Of a stretch of 23,716 bases of DNA, positions 10,000 through 20,015 are shown one piece after another. The stretch's first letter is position 1; the number at the start of each line of letters is the position of its first letter. Source of the DNA: Coptodactyla brooksi (Eukaryota; Arthropoda; Insecta; Coleoptera; Scarabaeidae); assembly GCA_033557675.1 (NCBI GenBank), contig JAWQRM010000358.1, positions 1 to 23,716 of the forward strand, in the 5' to 3' direction. The position numbers and the translations under genes are program-made. The notes below the pieces were generated by a model, which saw only the letters and a program-made list of their open reading frames with translations, was not told the DNA's origin and searched no databases.

Positions 10000-11620
10000 C
10001 AGTGGTACTTCGGAACACGAACTTAATTCGTTCTTTGCCTTCGTTCGCTAACCGAAATGTTCGCAAACTGCAACAATTTTTCCCATTAAAATTAATGCAA
10101 TTCCATTATTTCGTTTTTTTATCGATTTTTGTGTGGCAAAAATATATAATATAAAATACACAGTATGACTTTAGCTTTATGATTGATAGTGGCTGGCACA
10201 AGTGATGGCTAGAGGAGGCAGAAGAGGACGATCACTCTTCCGAAGGAGAGTCCCATTCCATAAAAATGTCGGGCAACTGTGTCGATATTTCTTCCCTTGT
10301 TTGAATCCTGGGAAGTGGTTCGATTACTGAATGGATGGTTGGTGTTTTCACAAGATAATGCTCTAGAGACATTTGTCTTTTGTTTTGTCGAGTAATTTTT
10401 TGGAAATGGGATGTCACATTGTCATTTAAAATGTCTACTGTTCTGCTGGTCAGTTTTGTTATGGTGATGCTTCTCAGTGAAAACCTGCACTTCACCTGTT
10501 ACAAACTTCTTTGATCTCAGCATCTGAAACATGTACCTCCTCTTCTTCCTCCTCTCTGGAGTGCTGTACAATCTGGCCAACTTCTCTTCCAGGCAGATTG
10601 GAACATGCAGTTAGAAAATTGTACTATGCATTGTCAATGAGGTTTTTGCAGTGCAGGATATGGAAATGATCCTTTTAAAAAGCACGCAGGATCAAATTCG
10701 TTTCGTTGTTTACCTGGAAACTAATGGGAAAAGGAGCAGATGAGAGGAATGATGTTAGTAGGCTGAAACGTGACTTTTACGAAGTCAAACTTAACATCAA
10801 GGCCTTCCATACTTGCAGGATGGGCAAGAGTGCTGTCCAAAAACTTCAGTCAATCACCCCATAAAAAGTAATGTTAAAAGTAGTGTAACTGCTATTTGTT
10901 CTCCACAATTCCAGAAGTTTATCCTTTTAGCACATTATTACATTTGAGCACACGCAGATATTCACAAGGGTAAACTTAGGAGGCTTAATCTTACAATCCG
11001 CACTTGCACTAGTGCACAATAAAAGTGTAAGCCTGTTCTTCATTTGTTTGTGACCAGACAGTAAGTTTTTCTCTTCGGTTATGTAGGTCCTCTTTGGCAT
11101 TAGATAATGCCAAAAAATCCCGCTTCATCGCAATTAAAACCTTGATGCAGTACGTAACCTTCCGAGTTGATAGTTTGCAAAATCCTCCACATAGGCACCA
11201 TTTTTTTTGTCCGAATTAACTGTCTATCTATGTCTAACAACACTATAAATTCGACTTCATCGACGAATTTCTCGAATCAAGTAAAGGCTGCTTGCTTTAA
11301 ATTCGTCAACGCTTTTGATCACTGATTTTGTCACTAAATCTGAACCTTGTTAACAATATCTCTAGCAGGATGCTTTTCATTCATCCAAACTAACAATTTT
11401 TTTTTTATTTCTCCTAACACTTAAGACCTTTACTTTGTTAACATAATCGCTCCTGTCGCCACATCAGAAAGCTTTAACACAGCTTTGTTCTTTAAGATAA
11501 TACAGATTATAGATTTATCCATGTCACACTGCTTGGCAAGATCAAAAACACGAACTCCACCCTCATGGTTTTTACATGTTTGCATAAAATCTGGACCACA
11601 GGGCTTCAACTGTATAGTGA
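10000..11620 (-). mobile_element. Tigger/pogo-type DNA transposon fossil
   Basis: The low-coordinate end begins cagtggtacttcggaacacg at 10000 after TA 9998-9999, continuing with acttaattcgttc and an 'accgaaatgttcgcaaac' block, a typical Tigger terminal repeat. On the minus strand a jerky/Tigger transposase can be followed in broken frames. A CENP-B-type HTH reads GVRVFDLAKQCDMDKS and IICIILKNKAVL; next come KKLLVWMNEKHPARD, then FNCDEAGFFGI (first catalytic Asp), PKRTYITEEKN and MKNRLTLLLCTSAS. Near the end are HILHCKNLIDNA and an acidic EEEEEE stretch. The C-terminus is VDILNDNVTSHFQKI, QMSLEHYLVKTP and QLPDIFMEWDSPSEE with a stop at 10232. The middle of the DDE domain is missing and I cannot find the other terminal repeat, so the element is 5'-truncated and internally deleted. 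Confidence 0.88.
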
Positions 11621-12369
11621 AATGGTATTCACTACACAGTAAATATTTTTCAGTTCCAATTGAGATGGCGAATAAATTCTTTTACAAGCATATCAACCTT
11701 TTTGTCACACATTGGGAATACGTCAAACTGTTGGGCCTAGATCAGTGGTAACTACAAATTTCGTAACCCTACCCAACCTAATCCAAGCCGGTGGGCCTAG
11801 ATCATTTGTGGACAAGGAGTCTCAACCAGCACCGTTTGGAAAATGTATTTGGTGGTCCTATTGTGACGATACTATCAACCTAGCTGCTGTTCAGTTTGGT
11901 AGCATCATTAACATTTATCTCACAAACTCAGGTCACCAGTGAACAAATTGTGACGATGATGGTACTGACGTTTTAACCAGATTATAAGCGTTTCTTTAAG
12001 GAGATGTGCGCTTCCAAAATGAAATCTAGCAGTAGGTAGTGTTAGCAATAGTATAGCCAAAGATGCAGTTTCTGGTATTATTCAATATGTTGAAGAGATC
12101 AGTGAATATTTTTGCAAGTGGTTTTATTGCCAAATGACACTTCAAAAGCTTTAATTGAACTTATGAACCTGAGCATGGTCTTCTAAGCCTGCGAAGAATA
12201 TTTTAATGGTGTTCTTTGCTTGACTTATCAATCAAAGAAGTTAGCTGAAGGAGTTTTTTTGGACTGTTCCTTGTATTTGAATTCTCTGGTGTTGTACACA
12301 CATCGACAGAGGATTTGAATTATTAACAGTTTCCCAGAAGAACATAGAAGCAGGAAAAGTTCTGGCTTA
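11621..12369. other. unassigned stretch with a short direct repeat
   Basis: No gene recognised. The 12-mer gggcctagatca occurs twice, about 60 bases apart, near 11733 and 11792. Two short overlapping open frames (11485-11751 and 11712-11942, +) have no family features and look like chance. Confidence 0.45.
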
Positions 12370-12560
12370 GGTGGTACACATTTTTAACAAGAGTTATCTG
12401 TACGTTTTATTGACAATGTTCAAAATAGCCACCATTAATTTGGATATACAGTGGCTTGTCTTAGTACATTTCGTTGGACACCATATTCATTGTTAATGCA
12501 CTGAGAGATTATGCTTCCAAAAAATGACTGAAATTTACCACCGTCATTGTTGGCAAGGCT
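12370..12560 (-). mobile_element. possible 3' tail of a DDE transposase
   Basis: The minus strand reads LYIQINGGYFEHCQ followed by a stop. Many ITm-type transposases in insects end with a 'C...NGGHFEHL' tail like this. Only this short block is convincing, and the upstream frame is broken. Confidence 0.28.
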
Positions 12561-13316
12561 TGTCAGTTGTATAATCCCTAGAAAAAGAATATAGCAAGGA
12601 TAAAAAGCTTACTTAATATTAATAACATGTGAATGAAAAAGGATACTTCCATATTGGTCATTATTAACACCACCTTGATCATTTTTAATTAATCCCTTAA
12701 TGCTCATAGCTGCTCTGTACACTCAACTTTTCAAGAACAATTTGGCAATTGTGACTGTGGTACACTTATTTGCACACAGAATATAACCATACGTCAAAGT
12801 AAAATGACTTGTCTTTCTATGGTCAGACTTGCAGTGTCACACATGCATATCATCAGTTGTTTTTCCAAAATGAATTTATCGCAATGTAGCGAATTATTCT
12901 TACTCGCTTCACTGTATTTGATTTGTATCAAATATTCGTTGTTACACATGCTGGGGAATTTTCCAAGTAACTGCATTTTAAAAGTTCTAAGACTTAATCT
13001 CCTGAGCATAATAAATTGTCATCATGTTCTTCATCAGAAGACTCCAGAAATGATGGTCTCAAACAATGGTCATTCCAGATCTTCAACAGTTAAATTATCA
13101 ATAGATATTTTTATGCAACAATAACTAACAATCATTTTCAGTATTATTTACCCCTTACAAATTAACTTTTACAATATTTTACTTAGCTAGTGAAGACAAT
13201 GAAGGCAGCTTACTTTAACAGCACTTCTAAATTGAAGAGCAGAAAAATAGCGCAATGGTAAAACGTGACTGGAGCATCATATATCTAGTGTATGTCATGA
13301 AGGTTAACATATTATA
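12561..13316. other. unassigned AT-rich stretch
   Basis: Open frames exist on both strands over the same bases (12804-13124 on plus, 13009-12794 on minus). Neither shows domains, splice-site support or family resemblance. I see no transposon ends here. Confidence 0.4.
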
Positions 13317-13508
13317 CAGGGTGAATCTAAATTATTTTTACAAAAGAATAGCGGTGATGGTACCCATCCAGACAAGCAATAATCACCACAGAGTATAAAG
13401 TGTTAAAATGAAAGTGGAATGCGATCCTATATTCTGTGGCAATTATTGCTCGTCTGGATGGGTACTATCACCCCTCCTATTTTGTACAAACAATTTAGAC
13501 TCACCCTG
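13317..13508. mobile_element. palindromic MITE with about 90-bp terminal inverted repeats
   Basis: The 192-bp element starts cagggtgaatctaaatt and ends aatttagactcaccctg, with TA on both sides (13315-13316, 13509-13510). The arms match through gtacccatccagac and caataat..ccacag.atata with few differences, leaving only about 20 bases of loop. The TA duplication and lack of coding sequence indicate a non-autonomous Tc1/mariner-type MITE. It lies between two unrelated transposon remnants upstream of the POC1 3' end. Confidence 0.85.
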
Positions 13509-13584
13509 TATAAACTCTTACTCATAAAGTTCATTCAATAAATAATGAGCCATGGCCACCTGTGACAACAGCAGTTCTTTTTAT

Positions 13585-13870
13585 TCAAAAATATTGACCC
13601 TGAAGGTTTAAGTGTTTATCCCACTGTAAAACTAGGCAGGATATTCCCCTCTCATAGAAAGTCTTCTGTTGCTGCAAGAACCAATTTCGAACCTCCTCCT
13701 GCACTTCATTGTCAGACTGAAATCTCCTTCCACATACATATTTTTTGAGTTCATCAAATGAAAATCGCAAATTTTCAAATGTCCAAACACATGAAAATCG
13801 CAGGGGGATAGGCCAGGAGTATAGAGGAGATGGTTTAGGGGCTCCCACTTAAATTTCACTAGCTGGACGG
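13585..13870 (-). mobile_element. mariner transposase 3' fragment
   Basis: The minus strand reads VKFKWEPLNHLLYTPGLSPC, with DFHVFG next (third catalytic Asp in the mariner DFxLF-like block). After a frameshift near 13770 it reads RFQSDNEVQEEVRNWFLQQ, KTFYERGISCLVLQWDKHLN and LQGQYF, then a stop at 13585. That is the normal C-terminus of a mariner transposase. Everything upstream of the third Asp block is missing, and no terminal inverted repeat is visible. Confidence 0.88.
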
Positions 13871-14430
13871 GTTGATAGTAGTAAAGGGTAGAACCACAGG
13901 GGCAGGAAACGCTGTACGGGGAGGTATTGGGTATACGGGTAATGGGGATAAGGTAAGAACACGTCTAATTGGTCGCCTATTGGTTGCGAAAAATCATTCA
14001 AAAATCAATTAAGCGTCACCTTAATGTAATGGATGTGCGTCAAGCATCCTGTCTTCACATTTTGGTGTAGTGGTGACTTCGTTTTTACCTAGCTGATCTT
14101 TGACGGCATTTGCTGTATGGGGGCTCGCCACAAGCAGCTACACATACGCACTCTTACGTCAATAACGCATACAGAATAGGTTCTACATATCGTTGGCAGT
14201 TTTCCCCCACAATTCTAAAATATTAAAATTACCGATTGGATGTAACAGGCTCCAGCTCGTTATTTATGATACACAAAATTATAGTTGGAAGTTAATTTGG
14301 GATGGATTTCATATCAATAATATTCCACACTAAATTATTTTATGTAAAGAGTAAATCAAAATTGACTTATACGATAAGTACAGACACGTGCACGTATAAA
14401 ATATAAATATAAGTATTCACAATATCAAGG
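13871..14430. other. intergenic region downstream of POC1
   Basis: No gene or transposon recognised. It should hold the POC1 3' UTR, but I see no canonical AATAAA on the minus strand in the first 200 bases after the stop; AT-rich variants such as AATAAT occur. I searched here for a missing POC1 coiled-coil exon and saw none. Confidence 0.45.
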
Positions 14431-16013
14431 TCACTTATCACTTAAATCACTAGATCTCGATGTAGGTGATTTCATAGATAAGAAATTTGTGGTCCAAATC
14501 TGAAAAATAAACAAAAACGTGTATGATTATAATTCACAACTTCCATACGTATATTAGGAAAATATATATACCAAAATATATTCATCAATTCCTCCAGAAC
14601 TAAACAGCTCTCCACTTTTTGAAAAGGCTGCAGTTTTGACTCCTGAAACATGTCCTTGTAGCGTATATAATGGTCTTCCTTCCATTACATCTACAATTTT
14701 CATTGTTCCATCATGACCACTAGTCAAAAAATAATTTGCAAATGGATGCCAATCAACACAAGTTGCATTATCATGCAATACGTAGTGTTGTTGAAGTTTT
14801 TTAGCCCTTAAATCATAAAGGCGGACTGAGCCACTACTCATAGCCACAGCTATAGAATTAGAATTTGAATGAATGGCTAAATAGTTTCCACTGCCTATAA
14901 AAACATAGTTAAAATTGGTAGAAATAAGATTTTTTTTTTATACTTCTGGAACATGTAAATGTATGTACACAATGACCACTGTTCATATCCCATATTCGCA
15001 AGGTTTTATCATCACCGCACGATGCAACAAATGACTCGTTGCTAGAAAATTTAGCACACTTCACCCAGTTTGTGTGTCCAATGAAAGAAGCTATAAATTG
15101 TCTCCTCTTTGTGTCCCATAATTTTATTGTTTTATCATTAGAACCTGTTAATATCTACACACAAAAAAACAATTATTTCAATCTAATAGATATAAAATAT
15201 TACAACATAACTGCATGGATGGTAATGATTTTGTTAATTTTGGTAATGAAGATGGTAATACTTTTCAAATAATGAGTATAGCATTGATGGCGGCATTATT
15301 GTATATACGAAAACATAATCTTTATACAAGCCGAAACTGTTAATTAAGCAAATATTTAATCAAATGAAGATTTTTTTTAACTTATTATTGCTTGTCATAG
15401 TAAATATACACTATTCATACCCACATTTATTATTTTTTAATTATGCAGCTATAAAACATTGGTATTGTCGCCAATAGAATAAAAGATGCCTTCTAAAATT
15501 AAATATCTTTTGTTAAAATTATACTAAGAAAAACAATGTCGGGTACAAAAATTGTCAAACTTATAAAACTACAGTTCACCATTAACTGATATGAAGAGTT
15601 CAAATTTCACTCTTCGCTATCAAGTTTTAGTAAACTCTCGTATGTTGACTTACCTTATCATTTTCTGGTGAAAACATAACAGTATTAATAGCTGATGTAT
15701 GTGCTCTAAATGCATGACTAGTTCCCCGTATTTTTGGTACCCATAATCTAACAGTTTGATCGCTCGAACTGGACGCTATCAGTTCGCCATTGTTTGCAAA
15801 TTGGACACAATTTACACCATCAGTGTGGCCAGAAAACTTATAACATCTTTGGTTAGGCGAATTTAAATTCCACAACATTATGGTACGATCCAAACTGCTA
15901 GTAACCAACTGGTGGCCATCCGGATGAAATGACAAATGTGTTACATCTTTTGTATGACCTTTCAATTTGTGGGCCAATGAAGGATATTTATCCACAATCT
16001 CTATTTCAGACAT
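14431..16013 (-). CDS. POC1: POC1 centriolar WD40 protein (four exons)
   Basis: Exons on the minus strand are 16013-15654, 15154-14944, 14894-14572 and 14499-14431, with GT-AG introns of 499, 49 and 72 bp and consistent phases (0, 1, 0). The product is 320 aa. Seven WD blades run end to end, including LKGHTKDVTHLSFHPDGHQL, SLDRTIMLWN, SSDQTVRLWVPKIRGT, GSNDKTIKLWD, GHTNWVKCAKFS, GDDKTLRIWD, HDGTMKIVDVMEGRPLYTLQ and SSGGIDEYILIWTTNF. Order and spacing follow POC1 blade by blade, including the RLW(I/V)P..RG and LQGH signatures. POC1 proteins bind centrioles and basal bodies and stabilise the microtubule triplets. Unusually, the protein stops 22 residues after the last splice site with a Ser-rich tail, lacking the C-terminal POC1 coiled coil found in the usual 390-480 aa proteins. 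The start is the first ATG before blade 1. Confidence 0.93.
15155..15653 (-). other. POC1 intron 1 (499 bp)
   Basis: Donor GATAAG|GTAAGT at 15654/15653 and acceptor GTGTGTAG|ATATTA at 15155/15154. AT-rich, with no further exon or repeat recognised. An open frame on plus (15039-15272) is the shadow of exon 2 plus intron. Confidence 0.85.
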
Positions 16014-16556
16014 AATTTCTACTCAACTTATTCTAATAGTTGTTTTATTGAACGATATAAGTCGAATAGCAGTATTCCAGAGATCGAGGAGTTGGAAATA
16101 ATTCCAGACCAAAGCAACGATTTGTGATTTTACTTAGGTCAGCTTGAAAAAGACTTCCAGAACAGGATTGAAGTGACACCAGATATAATCTAAAAAAACA
16201 GTATATAAGAAAAATTAAGTATTCCTAAAACTATATCAATTCTAATACTAAATTCAGTAGAAGGTAGAATTGGCTTGATTATGTTACCAGCTTTATTTCT
16301 ACCTCATCAACCATAACCACATAATAGTAAATTGCACAGCCAAATCCTATAATAAGCAAAAACATAATATTTCCAGAATCATATATGTCAAAATTATTGC
16401 CTTTTAAAAACTTTTTTTTGTAAAAAGGAAAACATATATTGCCTATAAATAAATGACTACGATTTCATAGGATATTGACCTCGATTTTATCACACCACTT
16501 CAAGAAACATTTTCCAGATAAAACTGGAAACAATAGAAAGCAGGGTTTTATTCTGC
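16014..16556. other. POC1 upstream region, no gene seen
   Basis: AT-rich sequence expected to hold the POC1 promoter and 5' UTR. I see no coding frame with family features and no transposon end before the inverted repeat at 16557. Confidence 0.45.
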
Positions 16557-16788
16557 ACTATAGTCTATTTTTAAATAAGAAGGCGTGACTAGAACTAACA
16601 GACACCTCAACCACAATACTAATGTTTTAAAACTCAACCTATGTTTTGGTTTATCGAATAAATCATCTTCAGGAGATGAATGTTACTGAGTACTCAAGTC
16701 TCTCAATACTCGGTTTAATCAATAATAGAATGACTGTTGATGACGTGACTAATGCGTCACTCCTTCTTATTTAAAAGTAGACTATAGT
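16557..16788. mobile_element. TIR-bearing repeat with internal hammerhead-like motif
   Basis: The left end reads actatagtctatttttaaat followed by aagaaggcgtgac. The right end, reverse-complemented, reads actatagtctacttttaaat followed by aagaaggagtgac, giving about 33 bases of near-perfect inverted repeat around a 232-bp unit. On the minus strand the centre reads PEDDLFDKPKHRLSFKTLV and LWLRCLLVLVT, a peptide I associate with a common dispersed insect retroelement 3' region. A CTGAAGA ... AAAC hammerhead-like segment lies at 16673-16641. Whether it is a DNA-transposon MITE or a retroelement terminal fragment is unclear. Confidence 0.65.
16641..16673 (-). ncRNA. degenerate hammerhead-like motif
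   Basis: The minus strand reads CTGAAGA, then TGA, then TTTAT-TCG-ATAAA, which forms a five-pair stem-loop, then CCAAAAC where an active ribozyme needs GAAAC. The CUGANGA core box is intact and stem II is well formed, but the GAAA box has lost its G. It was probably once a hammerhead and is now inactive. Confidence 0.38.
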
Positions 16789-17294
16789 AATATTTAAAGT
16801 CATGGCAAGTTATATTATTTGTTCAATATTTATGATGTCATTGATGTCCTTTTAACAGAATTTAAATAATTTTGACGGACTATGAACAACAATCTTGGCT
16901 GAAGTGGCTGAAACATACAATTTTCAACCGCTTTATAGCAAACATGTAGTTGTGTATGGTACATATATATTATTATAAATATTAATTCGATGGTAGTTAA
17001 TACAACCGTGATTATTAATCTTTTCCTGATGTGTTATTATTTGCACAAATTATTATCTGTGCAAATAATATCGGAATTGCAAAAAATTATTCGGTGCAGG
17101 TTCAATATGGTTTGCTCTTTCTATTTCTCAGTGCTACTCCTCAATTGAATTGTGTAGCAGAAAGTGTAGGTTTCGCATCACTTTTCTGTGAATAAATGGT
17201 TGACTAACATTAATTTATTGAGTGTAATGTGTAGTTTTAAAGATGAAAAAAAAAGGTGCATTCTAGCCTTTAATATTTTTTAATTAGTTTATTC
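16789..17294. other. unassigned stretch with one strong hairpin
   Basis: attatttgcaca at 17036-17047 and its perfect reverse complement at 17058-17069 form a 12-bp stem with a 10-base loop. No gene or known element is recognised around it. The last 50 bases are a poly-A-rich lead into the Penelope-like 3' end. Confidence 0.45.
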
Positions 17295-17560
17295 AGCTAA
17301 CTGGTTTCGGCCTAACTATAGGCCATTCTCAGGGCACTATAATAACAATATTTGTGTTAAGCAGTAGTTTGTTTATTGTTTAGGTTGGGTGGTACATGCG
17401 ATTTTGTAGATTTTTATATACAGTTAGAGTTATGTTGAAATTGTTTGATTACGATTATTTTGTTATGGTCTCGACTTAATTCTAGGTGTTAGTTTATTAT
17501 ATGTAGGATCAGGAAGGTGTCTTTTGGTGTGTCAGATGTATGACTTACTCTGTGACTTAT
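17295..17560 (-). mobile_element. Penelope-like 3'-terminal fragment
   Basis: The minus strand shows LTPRIKSRP (a residual C-terminal coding scrap), then about 150 non-coding bases, then CCTGAGAATGGCC ... GGCCGAAACCAG. That last block is the characteristic junction of Penelope-like elements, where a hammerhead-like segment follows the ORF. No reverse transcriptase remains. It is an independent, differently diverged copy from the one in WDR70 intron 1. Confidence 0.5.
17303..17332 (-). ncRNA. hammerhead-like motif, best preserved of three
   Basis: The minus strand reads CTGAGAA, then TGGCC-TATAGTTA-GGCC (stem II, four G-C pairs), then GAAACC. Compared with the core CUGANGA / GAAA, only the conserved G of the first box is changed (to A). 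A CAG-TTAG-CTG stem III could follow. Activity is doubtful, but the architecture matches minimal hammerheads of Penelope-like elements. Confidence 0.45.
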
Positions 17561-17589
17561 TTCAATAAATAAGAATAAACAAGCCGGGG

Positions 17590-18066
17590 CGACTCATAGG
17601 GAGATATACAGTGTACACGGGGAAGATGTACTAATAGAATACATATACCAAAACTGGTTTGGCAAATTTGATTCTGGAGATTTTGATCTCAGAGATGCAC
17701 CCTGTTCTGATCAAGTGTCATTAAGGTCACCGTAGATCAAAATCCATACCAATCAGTGCAGAAGATTGCAGTAGTACTTGATATATCCCATACAGGCATT
17801 GAAAACTATTGCATCAGCGTGGATACATTTTTCGGTTGACTTGACCAGTCAACTTGACCACTCCCATATGCATCTGCAATTTTTAGTGCAAATAGCAAGA
17901 AAACAACGCATCTTTGAAACAGCTGGTTACAAGAGATGAAAAATAGATCATCTATGATGATGAAGTGCATAAAAGATTATGGGGCATAGCAGCAAGCTGC
18001 CACAATCAATCTTGAAAGCAGAAATGCATCCTAAGATCATGCTAAGTTGATCAGTGCTTATCACTT
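17590..18066 (+). mobile_element. mariner transposase fragment (second clade)
   Basis: On plus, in shifting frames, the sequence reads HREIYSVHGEDVLIEYIYQN, WFGKFDSGDFDLRDAPCSD, SVQKIAVVLDIS, QLVTRDEK, IIYDDEVHKRLWG and then PQSILKAEMHPKIMLS. This is the order of an Hsmar1-like mariner transposase: second HTH, GDEKW catalytic block (first Asp present, Trp lost to a stop), then the PKK/HPKKVML block. It stops abruptly near 18066, so the second and third catalytic blocks are missing. Many stops are present. Confidence 0.8.
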
Positions 18067-18098
18067 CATCAAAACAATAAATTAATGGCTCGATGCGC

Positions 18099-18123
18099 GT
18101 TTCGTCGATGAAGTCGACGAAAC
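18099..18123. repeat. CpG-rich perfect hairpin
   Basis: gtttcgtcga and tcgacgaaac form a perfect 10-bp stem around a five-base loop. The context (ctcgatgcgc before it) resembles a recurrent segment of Penelope-like elements, and the block sits between a mariner fragment and the unnamed repeat. Confidence 0.7.
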
Positions 18124-18269
18124 ACTCCGAAACTAATGATTAATTTGTTACAAAGCCAAAGGTTTCAAATCCACAATTTAACAAGCCCTATTTATACATT
18201 AAGCCATATGCACATTAGAAAGACGAATGGTAGCCAGCTTGTTCAGCCAAATATGTTCAATTCATAAAT

Positions 18270-18760
18270 GCATGTACACATCAGACAAACAAAGGCAAAT
18301 AAAAGGTAGTAAAATATGTTAATCGCTAAATGTATATGCAAAAGTGAACTTCAACTACTGATATTATGTAAGCACTTCCAAATATTCAGATACAACTAGA
18401 GAAGTTGACCAGTTAAAGTCATTTTATTTTAGGAAACATAACGTACAGCTATGGAGTGGAGTAACATTGTTGTGTTGTAACTCATTGATTTATATCAGGA
18501 TCATTTAATATATATGGAATCTATTCCTCGTAGAATATAGGTTGGATTTCATCAAATATTGCTTTCTTCTAAATGAACAGTATCTTGCTCTTCTTTATTA
18601 ACACCATTAAAAATCAACGAAGACGGTAGCAAATACTATTTTTCTCCTAGTTGAAGTAATGTGTAATTTCCACTGAAGTTGAGTTGTCTCGTGCAACATA
18701 AAATCTATTTAAATACCTCCTATCATATCTTATCGACTGGTTTTAAAATAGTTTCACGAA
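18270..18760. repeat. unnamed dispersed repeat, uninterrupted copy
   Basis: This copy matches both halves of the split repeat in WDR70 intron 1 (about 6640-6795 and 8100-8400) in the same order and orientation, without the 1.3-kb Penelope-like block between them. On the minus strand an acidic/hydrophobic segment is broken by stops. I cannot assign a transposon superfamily. Confidence 0.68.
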
Positions 18761-20015
18761 GATGGTATCGACCTTATATAAAGAACTTATTTGCTAACAT
18801 ATATTAATGGTTATTAACAAGATACAAAAAGTCATTAATTAACCATTAACAATAATAATACATCACTTATGCAGTAGTAGTAGACATCGTACTAATCAAG
18901 ATAGTAAAGAATCAATAAGGCACGATTCTGTAACATTATTTTTTTCTTTAGAAAAGTAATTATTTCTCAAAACTCTTCTAGTCTTCATTATGGTATTATT
19001 AGCTTCTTGAACTCCAGTTTTGTAAGCAATATCCAGAAAATGCTAGTGCAATATTAGGAAATACAACAGGTCTCAGTAAAACCATACTTTGCCATCAAAT
19101 TCTACCAATAAGTGATATTTAATATCCAAGACACTCAATTGTGAGAATTAAACTAAGAAAGAGACTGTGAATAATACTAATTAATTAGCAAGAATTTATT
19201 AATATAAAAGTTAAACCACAAACACTGGGTTGAGAACAGAACTAAATATCAAGTCTGAATGAATCGTGTAACTGTAGGATCCAGTAAGCCTTGCATATCA
19301 GGAGCAGTATTTAGTTCCAGCAATGTTTTTTATAAATCATGTTGATATCCTGGCAGGAAACTATACTGTCAGCGGCTGCACTGATAAAATTTAAGGATAA
19401 TTCAAATTGTGTATTAGACATTGCAACTATGTAAAATAAGCTCGCACGTGGAAACTCTCAACTACAGCTTTAATTAGAATTTCAAAATACTACGCATCAA
19501 ATCTGTGACTTGGTGTTGTTCGTCTGTACAAGTTCAAATAATGGCATTATATCAAGCCAAGAGACAAAGAAGACTTATGTACTCAACAAATAGTTAATAG
19601 ATTACAATAAGCTTACCTGTAGTATTCAAGTATTGGAAACCGTATTTAAGCTCACGTGGACTTTCGAGCAAAACAATAAAGACAGCATGAAACCAGTTTG
19701 AATTGCATATGTCAAAACAGTACGTTAGAACTTTCAAATTGTACACATGCGTTGTTCACCTTATTGAGCTTTTGTGCCAATAACCAACGGTGCTAATTGA
19801 TACATAGAAAACAAGTTCTACAGCTTGTTAGGGAATATTATTTATTTTTCATTCGCATTTAGAGTACGATTTTAATTGTTACTTTTCGGGGGATATAGTG
19901 TGTCTTTAAATACAAGGGAGTTAAAACATAACCAAAACTAGTAGTTGTGACATCGCACATGACTTTCTCTAGTTCACTTAGAAATTGGTTCACGTTTTTA
20001 GAGAAATGTAGTGGA
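18761..20015. other. unassigned intergenic stretch, possible decayed coding sequence
   Basis: No intact gene. Near 18805-18855 there is an imperfect inverted repeat (ttaatggtta ... taaccattaa). On the minus strand between about 19550 and 19250 the frames contain protein-like segments such as PLFELVQTNNTKSQI, SNTQFELSLNFISAADSIV and LLELNTAPDMQGLLDPTVTR, separated by shifts. These could be a pseudogene of a helical-repeat protein, but I cannot name it and chance is possible. Confidence 0.35.

Noticed and set aside
12794..13124. Overlapping open frames on both strands
   Set aside because: Neither has motifs, splice support or family resemblance.
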